DNA from: Hondaea fermentalgiana
Lineage: Eukaryota; Sar; Bigyra; Thraustochytrida; Thraustochytriidae
Length of the DNA stretch: 21,049 nucleotides
Direction of reading: 5' to 3'
Assembly (NCBI GenBank): GCA_014084085.1
Contig: NPFB01000191.1
Coordinates: forward strand, 1-21,049
Shown: piece by piece, positions 1 through 7,663 of the stretch
Layout: every line of letters starts with the position of its first letter
Position numbering within the stretch: position 1 is the stretch's first letter
The notes under the pieces: generated by a model
Told to the model about the DNA's origin: nothing
What the model saw: only the letters and a program-made list of their open reading frames with translations
The model's database searches: none
Translations under genes and position numbers: made by a program

Positions 1-309
1 AAGCCTTCAAACTATCACCGTTACATAATAGTTTATTTGTACTAAAGCATTTTAAAAAATAAAATGTTGCTGCTTTAGAATACTATGGTGTTATGTAGCT
101 GCTTTAGTACATGTAAACTATGGTGTACTGAAGCATTAATGCAGCTCCTGGAAGTCTGACCTATCACAAGAGCACTGGCCGCTCAGCTGCGCGCAGCGCA
201 AGCACCGAGGGCGTCCGCCTGCCTGCGCCGGCGTACGGCACACCCACCAACGTATGTGAAGCCTTCAAACTATCACCGTTACATAAATAGCTATCTTGTA
301 CGTCCTTCA
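1..309 (+). repeat. Direct repeat pair, about 50 bp, copies at 1-50 and 260-309
   Basis: The first 28 bases of the window recur without change at 260-287, and a weaker match continues to about 50 and 309 (both copies share a TTGTAC core followed by CAT). The spacing is 259 bp. The first copy begins exactly at the window edge, so the repeat may extend further left. Between the copies the sequence is AT-richer than the rest of the window. It could be a remnant of a mobile element or a local duplication; no transposase or long terminal repeat is visible. Confidence 0.75.
39..110. repeat. Inverted repeat, 11-bp arms at 39-49 and 100-110
   Basis: The arm GTACTAAAGCA at 39-49 is the exact reverse complement of TGCTTTAGTAC at 100-110, with 50 bases between. 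A TGCTTTAG and an ACTATGGTGT word also occur twice in the same stretch (about 70-90 and 100-126). This could be a small non-autonomous element end or a cruciform; no target-site duplication was identified. Confidence 0.6.
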
Positions 310-323
310 TGTGACTCACAAAG

Positions 324-394
324 AAAGCAGAACCGGAACTCTGGGTGGTTCGAGTGCTCAGCCCAAAGCAGAACCGAAACTCTGGGCGGGTCGT
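324..394 (+). repeat. Tandem repeat, two copies, 41-bp period
   Basis: AAAGCAGAACCGGAACTCTG at 324-343 recurs as AAAGCAGAACCGAAACTCTG at 365-384, and the similarity runs on for another ten bases (GGTGGTTCG against GGCGGGTCG). The two copies lie 140-200 bp upstream of the ATG at 531, so they could be a duplicated promoter element of that gene. Confidence 0.75.
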
Positions 395-530
395 GCGTTC
401 AAACTTATCAGACTCGACCAGTAGCATTTACACTACTACGTTTTTTTCCTCCAGAGAACATTTGAAAACAAATTCTAAAAAAGAGAAGGGAAAAGCGAAA
501 TTGAAAAGTAAAGACAGAGAGAAGTCAATC

Positions 531-1394
531 ATGAACTCAGCCAACAACAACCTAGAGTACGTCGACTTCGACGACTCCGCTAGCTTCGCAACCCTCGACA
601 GTCTACTTGATAGTGACTATCTCTACATGGAGATAGACAGCGACCACCAGAATGAAGCCGAAAACGAGACCCCCATGCTCGACGACTCGCAAGAACAGGA
701 CTTTTCCACGCCGTGGGCTCCGGCCCAGAATACGGCTGGGTATACCCCTACATTGCCGATGCCTTCCACGGTTATGCAGCAGCATGCCGCTGACCAAGCC
801 CCTGACTCGTCGCCGTCTTCGCCGCCCTTAGAGCAGAATGCGGCTACACATGCCCCTGAGGACCAAGTCCTTCCCATGTGCCCATCGGGCCCAGTCTACA
901 CCGATTCGGTGCCCATGAGACCCATGGTGTTCCTCTTGCAGTGCGACGTGGACCCTGAGAGTATCGAGATTACGCTTGACTTCGATCCAAGGTTTGGTCA
1001 AATCTACAGCGAGACTGTACAACTGGACAGGGTGTCGCCGGGGCTTTACCAGTCCTCTGATCAGAGCGGCCCGGGCCGCGTGTTCACCGGGAGGCAATAT
1101 GCGCAACTACACGAAAAGAAGCTATTTCTCAAGGCCGAAGGCGACCTCAAGCGTTGCCCTTTACAGCTGAAGGGTATCACGCGCCGACAGTGCGCTGCGA
1201 CTGTGAGCGCGCGATCCCACCATGATAAGATCCTTCTCCAACGTCGCACCATAGAGCTTTGGACCAAGCCGAGCGATACAAAAAACGGCGCGAGAAAGCA
1301 GCAAATCGTCAACGAATCTCAAGCGCACTTTCGACGATGCGCAGTTGCGTTTGGCACTCAACTGGCTGCTGTCTTCGGCTTTCAGCAGAACTAA
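531..1394 (+). CDS. Hypothetical protein with acidic N-terminus
   Basis: This frame encodes 287 residues from the ATG at 531; the frame is open further upstream to a GTG at 345, but no earlier ATG exists and that stretch overlaps the 41-bp repeats. I do not recognise the family. Residues 1-60 are rich in Asp, Glu and Ser with interspersed Leu and Tyr (DSLLDSDYLYMEIDSD), resembling an acidic activation domain. Residues 60-125 are low-complexity Pro/Ser/Gln. Residues about 126-287 look folded and basic, with alternating hydrophobic residues, and include RRTIELW; a DNA-binding beta-sandwich is conceivable but unproven. A polyadenylation-like AATAAA follows 108 bp after the stop. A decayed partial copy lies just downstream (1615-1898), which suggests a duplicating family. 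The coding status rests on frame length and on the copy keeping similar protein words. Confidence 0.6.
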   Translation: MNSANNNLEYVDFDDSASFATLDSLLDSDYLYMEIDSDHQNEAENETPMLDDSQEQDFSTPWAPAQNTAGYTPTLPMPSTVMQQHAADQAPDSSPSSPPLEQNAATHAPEDQVLPMCPSGPVYTDSVPMRPMVFLLQCDVDPESIEITLDFDPRFGQIYSETVQLDRVSPGLYQSSDQSGPGRVFTGRQYAQLHEKKLFLKAEGDLKRCPLQLKGITRRQCAATVSARSHHDKILLQRRTIELWTKPSDTKNGARKQQIVNESQAHFRRCAVAFGTQLAAVFGFQQN

Positions 1395-1501
1395 GAAAAT
1401 CATTCTCTGTCGCTCTCACAGCGTTTCTTTCTAAAATTCTAACAAATTTCTTTCTTTCTTTCGCTTTCTTTCCAATTTCTTTTTCAAATTCTTTCTATCT
1501 A

Positions 1502-1507
1502 AATAAA
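1502..1507 (+). terminator. Putative polyadenylation signal
   Basis: AATAAA lies 108 bp after the stop codon of the gene at 531-1394 and follows a 60-bp tract of repeated CTTTCTTT. The placement and the pyrimidine tract fit a eukaryotic 3' end. Confidence 0.4.
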
Positions 1508-1614
1508 TTTTAAGCGGGATCCCAGACATTTATTCATACGGAGAACACGTTCGGCCCCATTACTACAGTAATATCAAACGCAGTTCCACACATTCCCTCC
1601 CCGTCAAGCTTCTA

Positions 1615-1898
1615 ATCCAATGACAGCTTGGACGAGCCTAGCATCATGGAGACAGACAGCGACCAAGAGCAACATTGGCACAGTGCTGAAGGAGATGAGA
1701 ATCCCCTGCTGCATCAGGAGAATCACTTTGGCTTCATGGAGTCTGACGCTGCCTCGCCGATGGCTCCGCCGCACATTGAGCAGCACGCGACTGAAAGTGG
1801 GCATTACGATACCTTTGGCACCCATGGCGGGTAAGGGAGCTCAGCAAGTCCCTGAGGAGCAGGTCTTCCCCATGGACCAAACAAACGACGATGGATGA
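1615..1898 (+). pseudogene. Frameshifted partial copy of the gene at 531-1394
   Basis: Translated words match the upstream protein in the same order: METDSDQ against MEIDSDH, DENPLL against ETPML, ASPMAPP against STPWAP, IEQHATESG against a similar Gln/Ala-rich stretch, and then EEQVFPM against EDQVLPM. At DNA level CATGGAGACAGACAGCGACCA (1645 on) matches CATGGAGATAGACAGCGACCA (626 on). The first four matches lie in one frame, which stops at 1834; the last lies in another frame, so there is at least one frameshift near 1830. Similarity corresponds to about 595-885 of the intact gene and the basic C-terminal half is missing. It could instead be a short diverged paralogue with an intron, but no clear splice pair was seen. 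Confidence 0.6.
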
Positions 1899-2016
1899 CT
1901 TGTAAAGAAATAGAATTTCAGTGTTTGGGTGTCTTCTTATACCTATTCCACGTTTTCCCAGTTCAACCAGTGCCACGCGGAGGCTGAAAAAAAAAAGAAA
2001 GAAAGCTAGCGAGGTT

Positions 2017-4125
2017 CTAGAATGGAGATTCGCCACTGTACTGCCAGGACTGGTCCCGATCTTGATCCTGGTCAAAGTCGCTGTAGCCGTCAGTGGTCCA
2101 GCCAGCTTCCTCCTCAATTTCGCGCTCCTCTTCGGCGGATGCCAAGCGCGCATACTCAACCGCGACGAAACGGTCCCAGTCGGTGAAGTCAGGATTTTCG
2201 TGCTGAGCGCGGATCCAGTGCGGGTCCCGCTGCTCGAACGCAATAAATTTGGTCATATTGAAGAGGATGTTGAACATCATGCCACTGATCTTAATCACGT
2301 CGGGCTTGCAAAAGTCGGCAAGGACAAACGCGCCCTCGGTGCGTGGGTGCACAAAGTCGTGCGCTTGACACAAAACGTCTGCAAACGAAATGGCCTCGTG
2401 CCCGTACGACTGCAACCTCGTGAGCTGTTCGTTGTAGAACGCCTTCATTTCCCATGGTCGAATGACACCGTCCCCGTCGAGATCGACGCAGTCAAACCAA
2501 TATCGAATACTCGCCTCATTACTCTTGTCTTCCTCGGCGAGAAAAAAGTAGACGAAATCCTCGTAGCCCATCCGTCCCTGCGCGTCTCCGCTCATGAATG
2601 GATACACGGGCTGCTCAAAGATGCGGTCCACAATCTTGGGTACTAGCGCGTGACCTCCGTGTCGCATCAGGTCCTCCTTGGACAGCAAAAAGTCATGATC
2701 GGTGTCAAGTTCCCAGAACTTTACGTAGCATACGTAAAAGCCCTCGTAGTTAAAATATTTGAAGACAAGGTTGATGTCTTCTTCTTCGTCTACCTGATGG
2801 CAGACATCGAGTAAATCGGAATGCCGAAACTCTCGCCTCGAGATACGTCCGCTGCGCGAGGTGTTGACGCGAAACATGATGCGCGCGGCTACCGTGCGCG
2901 CGTACTTTTCTTGAAATTCAGGCGTGCTCTCTAAAAATTCAAGACCGGGATGGTACGCCAAGAGTTCCTCGAGGTGCGGCAAGAGATCTTCGCTCACAAT
3001 ATAGTCCCTGTGCATCGGCTTGAGGAGCCGAAAGAAGCGATCATGCTCATCAAAAGGTTCCATTTCCCGAGCCCAGAATTCGAGAAACTGAGACTTGCTT
3101 ATCACAGCATCATCGTCGCAACCGTCAGCGTTTCCCCCCTGAGGCCCGCGCTTTGTCTCTTCTTCGTTTCCGTCACGTTTGCTTTCGGATGCGTCTTTGC
3201 CTTCATCGTCAATTTCGGATCTTTCCTGCTGCGGCTGTGAGGAGCTCACTTCGAGAATCCGTCTGCAGAGGCTCTCATTGAGAAATGTCGGAAAATTGCA
3301 AAGTCCTTTGCAAATAGAGACAAAGTCATTCTTGGCAATAGACTCATTCTCTGCGCAGTCGAAATAACGGTCTGCTTCGCTCAGGAGCTCGGCAGAGAGG
3401 TCCTTGGGCGACACAACAGGACGTGACTGGGGAAGACGCAGTGGCGGAATGTGCTGCGCGTTCTGAGGAAGAGAACTTGTCGGTGTTTGTTGTTCTGGAC
3501 TCGAGTCGCTCGTCTTCGTTTCGCTGCCCGAGGCGTTTGTAAGCGGCGCAAACGCAGGACCGTTGCTCTCCGGAGAGGCTGCGGGCGCTTTGCCAGAGAT
3601 TGCGCGAGGTGCTAGCTGTGCAAAGCCCGCGCGTGGCGATCGTGCTCTTGGAGAGGCTCGCGGAGAAGACATGGGTGACGACCGTGGAGACGCCGGGGAA
3701 CGGGGGCTTCTAGGAGGGGAGAAGGCGCCTGCGCGCGGCCCGCCTGCTGCTCCTGCTCGAGGCGAGAGAACTGGAGACGCAAGCGAGCGTACAGCGCTCG
3801 CCGGTAGCTCCAGGCCAGCTTCAAAGTCGTCAACTAATCGTGAAAGGACCCCATGGTGGCCCTCGTGCGAGAGGAATTTGAACATGAGCTCGTCCAGCTT
3901 GAGCTGCGTCCCCGGCACCGTGGATCCGCTCGCAAGACCGGTCGCCAGAGGCGCAAGACCTGCAATCGCATCGTTCTCACGAGCAAAGCCGGTGGCGCTC
4001 GGGACACCGGGCTCGTCGCGCCGTCTGCGACCGGGTTCGGCACCAAGCTTTTTCTGCGCCTGCGCGCCTGTGAAGTGGCGCGTCTCGCTGGTCTCCCGGC
4101 GCGGGTCCTCGGACGAGACCGTCAT
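2017..4125 (-). CDS. Protein phosphatase 2A regulatory subunit B'' (PR70/PR72-like)
   Basis: The protein has 702 residues from the ATG at 4125; the open frame runs on to a GTG in low-complexity sequence, which I reject as a start. The B'' family binds the PP2A scaffold-catalytic core and confers calcium-responsive substrate choice. Residues 1-110 are variable. Residues 115-165 are a Ser-Pro/Arg-rich segment with many SP sites, a likely phosphorylation target. The B'' core begins near 238. An acidic insertion of about 45 residues sits at 295-340. The first EF-hand loop is DTDHDFLLSKED (474-485) and the second, canonical, is DLDGDGVIRPWE (548-559). The conserved FxxFFLAEEDK-type and RYWFxCVDLDGDG blocks of the family are present (about 524-551), as is the C-terminal FNxxKFIAFEQRDP block (621-634). 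The tail ends with an Asp/Gln-rich stretch. It is transcribed divergently from the MSI4-like gene. Family assignment is strong; the exact start is less so. Confidence 0.93.
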   Translation of the reverse strand: MTVSSEDPRRETSETRHFTGAQAQKKLGAEPGRRRRDEPGVPSATGFARENDAIAGLAPLATGLASGSTVPGTQLKLDELMFKFLSHEGHHGVLSRLVDDFEAGLELPASAVRSLASPVLSPRAGAAGGPRAGAFSPPRSPRSPASPRSSPMSSPRASPRARSPRAGFAQLAPRAISGKAPAASPESNGPAFAPLTNASGSETKTSDSSPEQQTPTSSLPQNAQHIPPLRLPQSRPVVSPKDLSAELLSEADRYFDCAENESIAKNDFVSICKGLCNFPTFLNESLCRRILEVSSSQPQQERSEIDDEGKDASESKRDGNEEETKRGPQGGNADGCDDDAVISKSQFLEFWAREMEPFDEHDRFFRLLKPMHRDYIVSEDLLPHLEELLAYHPGLEFLESTPEFQEKYARTVAARIMFRVNTSRSGRISRREFRHSDLLDVCHQVDEEEDINLVFKYFNYEGFYVCYVKFWELDTDHDFLLSKEDLMRHGGHALVPKIVDRIFEQPVYPFMSGDAQGRMGYEDFVYFFLAEEDKSNEASIRYWFDCVDLDGDGVIRPWEMKAFYNEQLTRLQSYGHEAISFADVLCQAHDFVHPRTEGAFVLADFCKPDVIKISGMMFNILFNMTKFIAFEQRDPHWIRAQHENPDFTDWDRFVAVEYARLASAEEEREIEEEAGWTTDGYSDFDQDQDRDQSWQYSGESPF

Positions 4126-4370
4126 CCTCGCCCGCAAAGTCGCTTCTCCGGTCGTGGCGGGCGGCGCAGCGGCGAGTGTGAACGCGTTAGTATTTGCGCG
4201 CGTGGGCGCGCGCGCTCCGGTCGCGGCGCCCCGCGGGATGGACGGATGAAATGTGGGCTGGGCTCTCCTCGCCGGCGTCAAACGGGCTCGTTGGCGATGG
4301 ATGTCGCTGGCCCAGAGACCGCGCGGGCGACGTCGCGCCTCGCCACGCGCGGCGCGCCGGTAGCGGAGGC

Positions 4371-4443
4371 CGGGCGGGCGGGCGGGCGGGGGGGCGAGCG
4401 CGAGCGCGAGCACGAGCGCGAGAGCGAGAGCGAGAGCGAGAGC
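4371..4443. repeat. G-quadruplex-prone run followed by GA/GC microsatellite
   Basis: From 4371 the + strand has GGG tracts separated by single C bases, ending in a run of seven G, which fits the classical four-tract quadruplex rule with one-base loops. It is followed at about 4393-4443 by GCGAGC and then GAGAGC units, an alternating purine-rich microsatellite. The region lies about 250-320 bp upstream of the PP2A B'' ATG, and the G-rich strand is the template strand for that gene. Confidence 0.7.
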
Positions 4444-4497
4444 GGGCCTGCTGCGTGGAGGCGGACGGCGCGCGGGCCCGTTCTCGGTTTGAAATCA

Positions 4498-4522
4498 CGC
4501 AAAGTGGGACTTTCCACTTGCG
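4498..4522. promoter_or_regulatory. Imperfect hairpin CGCAAAGTGG / CCACTTGCG
   Basis: The left arm at 4498-4507 pairs with the right arm at 4514-4522 with one bulged A and a six-base loop. It lies about 375 bp upstream of the PP2A B'' ATG and overlaps the start of a duplicated motif. It may be a protein-binding palindrome; function is unknown. Confidence 0.4.
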
Positions 4523-4646
4523 AGACGCGAATTTCGACTTGCAGCGCCGCGGTTGGCCCTCTTGCACGCGCCGATAACGCACTTGCGGCCCCGCCCAGCG
4601 ACCACGGAGGAGCGGCGGAGAGGTAACCGTTGCGAAACGCAAATTT
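4518..4646 (+). repeat. Duplicated 17-bp motif TTGCGA(G/A)ACGC(G/A)AATTT
   Basis: The motif occurs at 4518-4534 and 4630-4646, with 15 of 17 bases identical, 112 bp apart in the same orientation. Both copies lie in the divergent promoter region and could be binding sites for one factor. Confidence 0.5.
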
Positions 4647-5233
4647 TAAGCAGTGAGAGGATCTGGGTGTGCACGCGGCTGCGTGTGCGCGTGGGGACAC
4701 CTCGAAGCTTGGATGTCAGCGGGCTGGCAGGCTGGCGAGGCACGCCCGCCCGCTCGGATTGGTGGCGCGAGGGGCTGGGATGATAATGATGGGCCTGGGC
4801 GTTACTGCTCAGGGTTTGGGTCTGGCTGTGGATGATGAATGTGACCATCAAGAACCTCTTTGGAAGTCTTGAAAACAACCGAGGTGGAGTATCGGATTGC
4901 TCTAGCTGCCAAATCTTGTATGTCTCTGACTTCAACAATACCTTTCCTTTCCGGGATGAACACTCTGTTTTGCAATTCTCTTTTCTTCCTCCGAGCTGCA
5001 GTCGACGAGACAGGTTGTAAAGTGCACCTTACAATAAAATGTGCTCGCTGCAAGCGTGACAATCGGGAAAGAAAATCACAAAACAATAATTTGTTGATGT
5101 CAAATGACGAGCAAATTATCGAGAAAGCCTTGTGCACCAAGACTCATGATCAAATCTTAAGCCAACATTAGGGAATTATGTCTTTCGTTTGATCCACCTA
5201 CAATCTGCGGCGTGCTCATGTCACATGGTGCTC

Positions 5234-5303
5234 GACGCGCCACACGGAGCTTGACGCGCCACACGGAGCTTGACGCCACATGGCGCTTGACACGCCACAT
5301 GAG
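5234..5303 (+). repeat. Tandem repeat of about 19 bp, four units
   Basis: The unit GACGCGCCACACGGAGCTT is present twice exactly (5234-5252 and 5253-5271), followed by a 17-bp variant (5272-5288, with CCACATGGCG) and a partial unit (from 5289, CCACATGAG). A further diverged copy may precede it at about 5218-5233. The units carry CACACG or CACATG words, so they could be an array of E-box-like sites. Units abut with no unique spacers, so this is not a CRISPR array. Confidence 0.75.
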
Positions 5304-5651
5304 ATGTTTTTGTTCCCCACGGACGAGTCCTACTCTCGCAGCCTTGAAGTAGGTGCTACTGATCATCTTACGAGAAAATTTCATGGGAGAACGCGATGGG
5401 GTCGACGAACAAGTCGGGACTGCAGTCTCTCTCGGCGAACTTTGCGAATGCATGAGCCTTGCAAGCATTGCTAATGCGAAGTCTAGGCCTTCACGCTCGA
5501 GGACCTACAAGCCTGCGTAGGCCCACAGACAGTCTAGCAAACAGCCACACTCTCTGTAAAGAATCGCTGGGCTGGCAGCAGGAAATCAAATCACCTTTAC
5601 CATTGCCGCCTATTGGCAAAAGAGGAGGCATATTCGTCGCGTGGCGTTGTG

Positions 5652-5671
5652 TTGCGTCGCGTCGCGTCGCG
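5652..5671 (+). promoter_or_regulatory. (GTCGC)n element upstream of the MSI4-like gene
   Basis: TTGCGTCGCGTCGCGTCGCG lies 114 bp upstream of the ATG at 5785. Its exact reverse complement, all 20 bases, is found at 10241-10260 in the shared REV1-like/SMYD-like promoter. Relative to the MSI4-like and REV1-like genes the orientation is the same. It may be a core promoter or transcription-factor element; because it is a five-base repeat, chance recurrence in GC-rich DNA is possible. Confidence 0.45.
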
Positions 5672-5784
5672 AAAGACGTCTCTCCTCGCGCGTGGCCGGC
5701 CCCTCTTCCCTCGCAAACGCACAGAGCCCAAGCAACGAGCGGGCTACGTAGCTCTTGCCGACGTGCGACAAGTCTCGCGTCATC

Positions 5785-7347
5785 ATGCCGGGCGACGGCG
5801 CTGGTACGAAGCGTGGGCGTGACAAGGACGGGCAGAGCAAAGACAAGGAGGGCGGAGCCCGACGCAAGGTCACCATCGATCCCGTACTGCGTGGCTATGG
5901 CCTTGCACGCACCGATACGAGCAGCTCAAGAGACCACTTTTTAGCGTGGAAACGCAACGTCCCGCTCTTGTACGACTCGATCGTGCATCACAGCCTGACG
6001 TGGGCAAGCCTCACCTGCGCCTTTGGGGTACACGAGATTACCGTCGATGCCGAGGCGCCCATCACTCACATGCCCATGTACTTTTCGAGCCGCACGGACG
6101 CCACATATTCGCCAACCACGAACCTGTGGAGCTCCGGTCAGCCGGGTCTGCTCTTCGTCGGCAACGTCGATCTCAACATTGTCAATACCTCGCGCAGGAA
6201 ATATCTCGCACGATTCTCGGAGTCAAATCAGTCGTCGCGAATATCCATCAACAAGCGCATCATTCATCCTGGCGAAGTTAATCGCGTTAGACCTTCGGTG
6301 CGCCGCCCGGGCTTCATCGGCACGCACAGCGACTCCCCCTTTGTTTTCATCTGGGACACAGCAAATCAGCCTGATCGTTCCGGGAAAATGGGTGCAAACG
6401 CCGTTGCGGCATCTGCGGCAGCGGCTGTAGAGGCTGCGCGTGAAGCAGGGGATCGTCCCGTGTCGGATGCCGTCACAGCCGTGTCCAAGACGTCCAAGCT
6501 CACGCCTCAGCACGCGAGCATCCCTGAACTTACGCTTGTGGGCCACAAAGGCAAAGCCGAGTACGCTCTTGACTTTTCTGCTTCCTCGGACCATGTCCTC
6601 AGCGGCGGCGCGCAAGCTGATATCTGTCTCTGGGACCTTGGTGATGCCGAATCTGCGCTCACGCGTCATGGCAAAGCCAAGCCGCGAAACACTTTTCTGG
6701 GACACAAGGGGCCGATCGAGGGTTGCGCTTTCCAGCCCACCAGTCAAGGTAATGAATTTGTTTCTGTTGGTGACGATCATCTCGTGGCCTTTTGGGATGC
6801 ACGAGGCGGAACCACTCCCACGCACCTGTTGCAGGCCCACGCAAACGACGTAAATTGCTGTGCCTGGAACCCACACGACTCAAACTATGTACTCACGGGT
6901 AGCACTGATCGTCACATTTGCCTTTTCGACACGCGCAAGCTTGGCGAGGCCAGCGCAGCTCCGGGATCGCCGGGCAACACACCTGGCTGCGTGCGCCGCT
7001 TCGAGGCGCATGATAATGCTGTGCTCAACGTCCGGTGGTCTCCCCATGATCGTCGTTACTTTGCGAGCACCGACGAAAAGAGTTCCTTCATCATTTGGGA
7101 CATGGGTGAAGGAGACAAAGTCGCACAGCAAGACCCTCAGCCGCTTTTTCGCCATGCCGGACATCGCGCACCTGTTTCGGACTTTGATTGGAGCGCACAC
7201 GACCCGTGGGCCTTCATGTCTGTCTCTGACGACAGCCTCATGGACGTTCCTCAAGGGGGTGGCACGATGCAATTTTGGCGCATTCATGAATTTGTGACAC
7301 ATGGTCGCGATCTTGCATTTCAGACCAAGTTGCAAGACTTGCTTTGA
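5785..7347 (+). CDS. WD40 histone-binding protein, MSI4/FVE-type (RBBP4/MSI family)
   Basis: The protein has 520 residues from the ATG at 5785 (context CATCATGCC); the frame is open ten codons further to a TTG. The family binds histone H4 and serves CAF-1, histone deacetylase and PRC2-type complexes in the nucleus. Residues 1-30 are basic and disordered. The H4-binding N-terminal helix region is at 46-81 (FLAWKRNVPLLYDSIVHHSL). The hallmark HPGEVNRVR is at 161-169. An Ala-rich insertion occupies 200-245. WD repeats follow at about 252-284 (CLWDL), 305-340 (AFWDAR), 349-383 (CLFDTR), 405-440 (FIIWDM) and 455-500 (MQFWRI). The stretches HSDSPFVFIWD, PELTLVGHKGKAEYAL, VLSGG and GGGTMQFWRI resemble the plant MSI4/FVE subgroup more than RBBP4, from memory of those families. 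It is convergent with the REV1-like gene. Confidence 0.93.
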   Translation: MPGDGAGTKRGRDKDGQSKDKEGGARRKVTIDPVLRGYGLARTDTSSSRDHFLAWKRNVPLLYDSIVHHSLTWASLTCAFGVHEITVDAEAPITHMPMYFSSRTDATYSPTTNLWSSGQPGLLFVGNVDLNIVNTSRRKYLARFSESNQSSRISINKRIIHPGEVNRVRPSVRRPGFIGTHSDSPFVFIWDTANQPDRSGKMGANAVAASAAAAVEAAREAGDRPVSDAVTAVSKTSKLTPQHASIPELTLVGHKGKAEYALDFSASSDHVLSGGAQADICLWDLGDAESALTRHGKAKPRNTFLGHKGPIEGCAFQPTSQGNEFVSVGDDHLVAFWDARGGTTPTHLLQAHANDVNCCAWNPHDSNYVLTGSTDRHICLFDTRKLGEASAAPGSPGNTPGCVRRFEAHDNAVLNVRWSPHDRRYFASTDEKSSFIIWDMGEGDKVAQQDPQPLFRHAGHRAPVSDFDWSAHDPWAFMSVSDDSLMDVPQGGGTMQFWRIHEFVTHGRDLAFQTKLQDLL

Positions 7348-7663
7348 AATTTTACGTAAAAGCACCCTTTCCTCTCCTCCAAGAACAGACTAAGAATCAA
7401 ACAACAATCAGTCAGACAAGAAAGACAAAGAGATTTATTATCAGCTTGATGCAGTGGTGTTCTGGATAGATGGGTGAATGGATGTCATTCCTTCCTGTTT
7501 GAATTTGCTTGCCTTTTTTTTTTTTTTTTTTTTACATCGTAGATTACACGGGCATTCCCGTCGATCCCTTTGACCATTCAACATGCATCACTTCAGCCTA
7601 AAAGAAGTTGTGCAGACTTGAAAGTCAATTCTTCAGTTCACGTGTTTTCTCGTTTTGTTTGTT
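7348..7663. other. Convergent 3' intergenic region with T20 run
   Basis: This gap lies between the stops of the MSI4-like gene and the REV1-like gene and holds both 3' ends. It contains twenty consecutive T at 7514-7533 and, on the minus strand, an AATAAA at 7434-7439, which would be a distal polyadenylation signal for the REV1-like gene. No gene is visible. Confidence 0.6.

Larger units (their letters stand above)
4126..5784. promoter_or_regulatory. Divergent intergenic region, no convincing gene
   Basis: This 1.66-kb gap separates the divergent PP2A B'' and MSI4-like genes and is the longest gap between genes in the window. It holds a G-rich run and GA microsatellite next to the PP2A side, a hairpin, a duplicated 17-bp motif, an AT-richer central part (4830-5170) and a 19-bp tandem repeat. 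Several frames of 60-110 codons exist here, but those I checked in detail (4802-5140 and 4860-5171) begin at TTG and none resembles a known protein. A non-coding RNA or small gene cannot be excluded. Confidence 0.5.

Noticed and set aside
347..357. GGTTCGAGTGC resembling a tRNA B box
   Set aside because: No matching A box, acceptor stem or anticodon arm could be folded around it; it belongs to the 41-bp repeat.
345..530. Upstream extension of the acidic protein to a GTG
   Set aside because: It runs through the 41-bp repeats and has no ATG; the ATG at 531 starts a compositionally coherent protein.
4802..5171. Frames of 103 and 112 codons on both strands in the large gap
   Set aside because: Both begin at TTG, overlap each other on opposite strands and show no family feature; composition alone explains them.
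5234..5303. CRISPR-like array
   Set aside because: Repeats abut without spacers and the window is eukaryotic.
5157..5468. 103-codon minus-strand frame over the 19-bp repeat
   Set aside because: Its Arg/Val-rich centre is the translated tandem repeat, and no homology is recognised.
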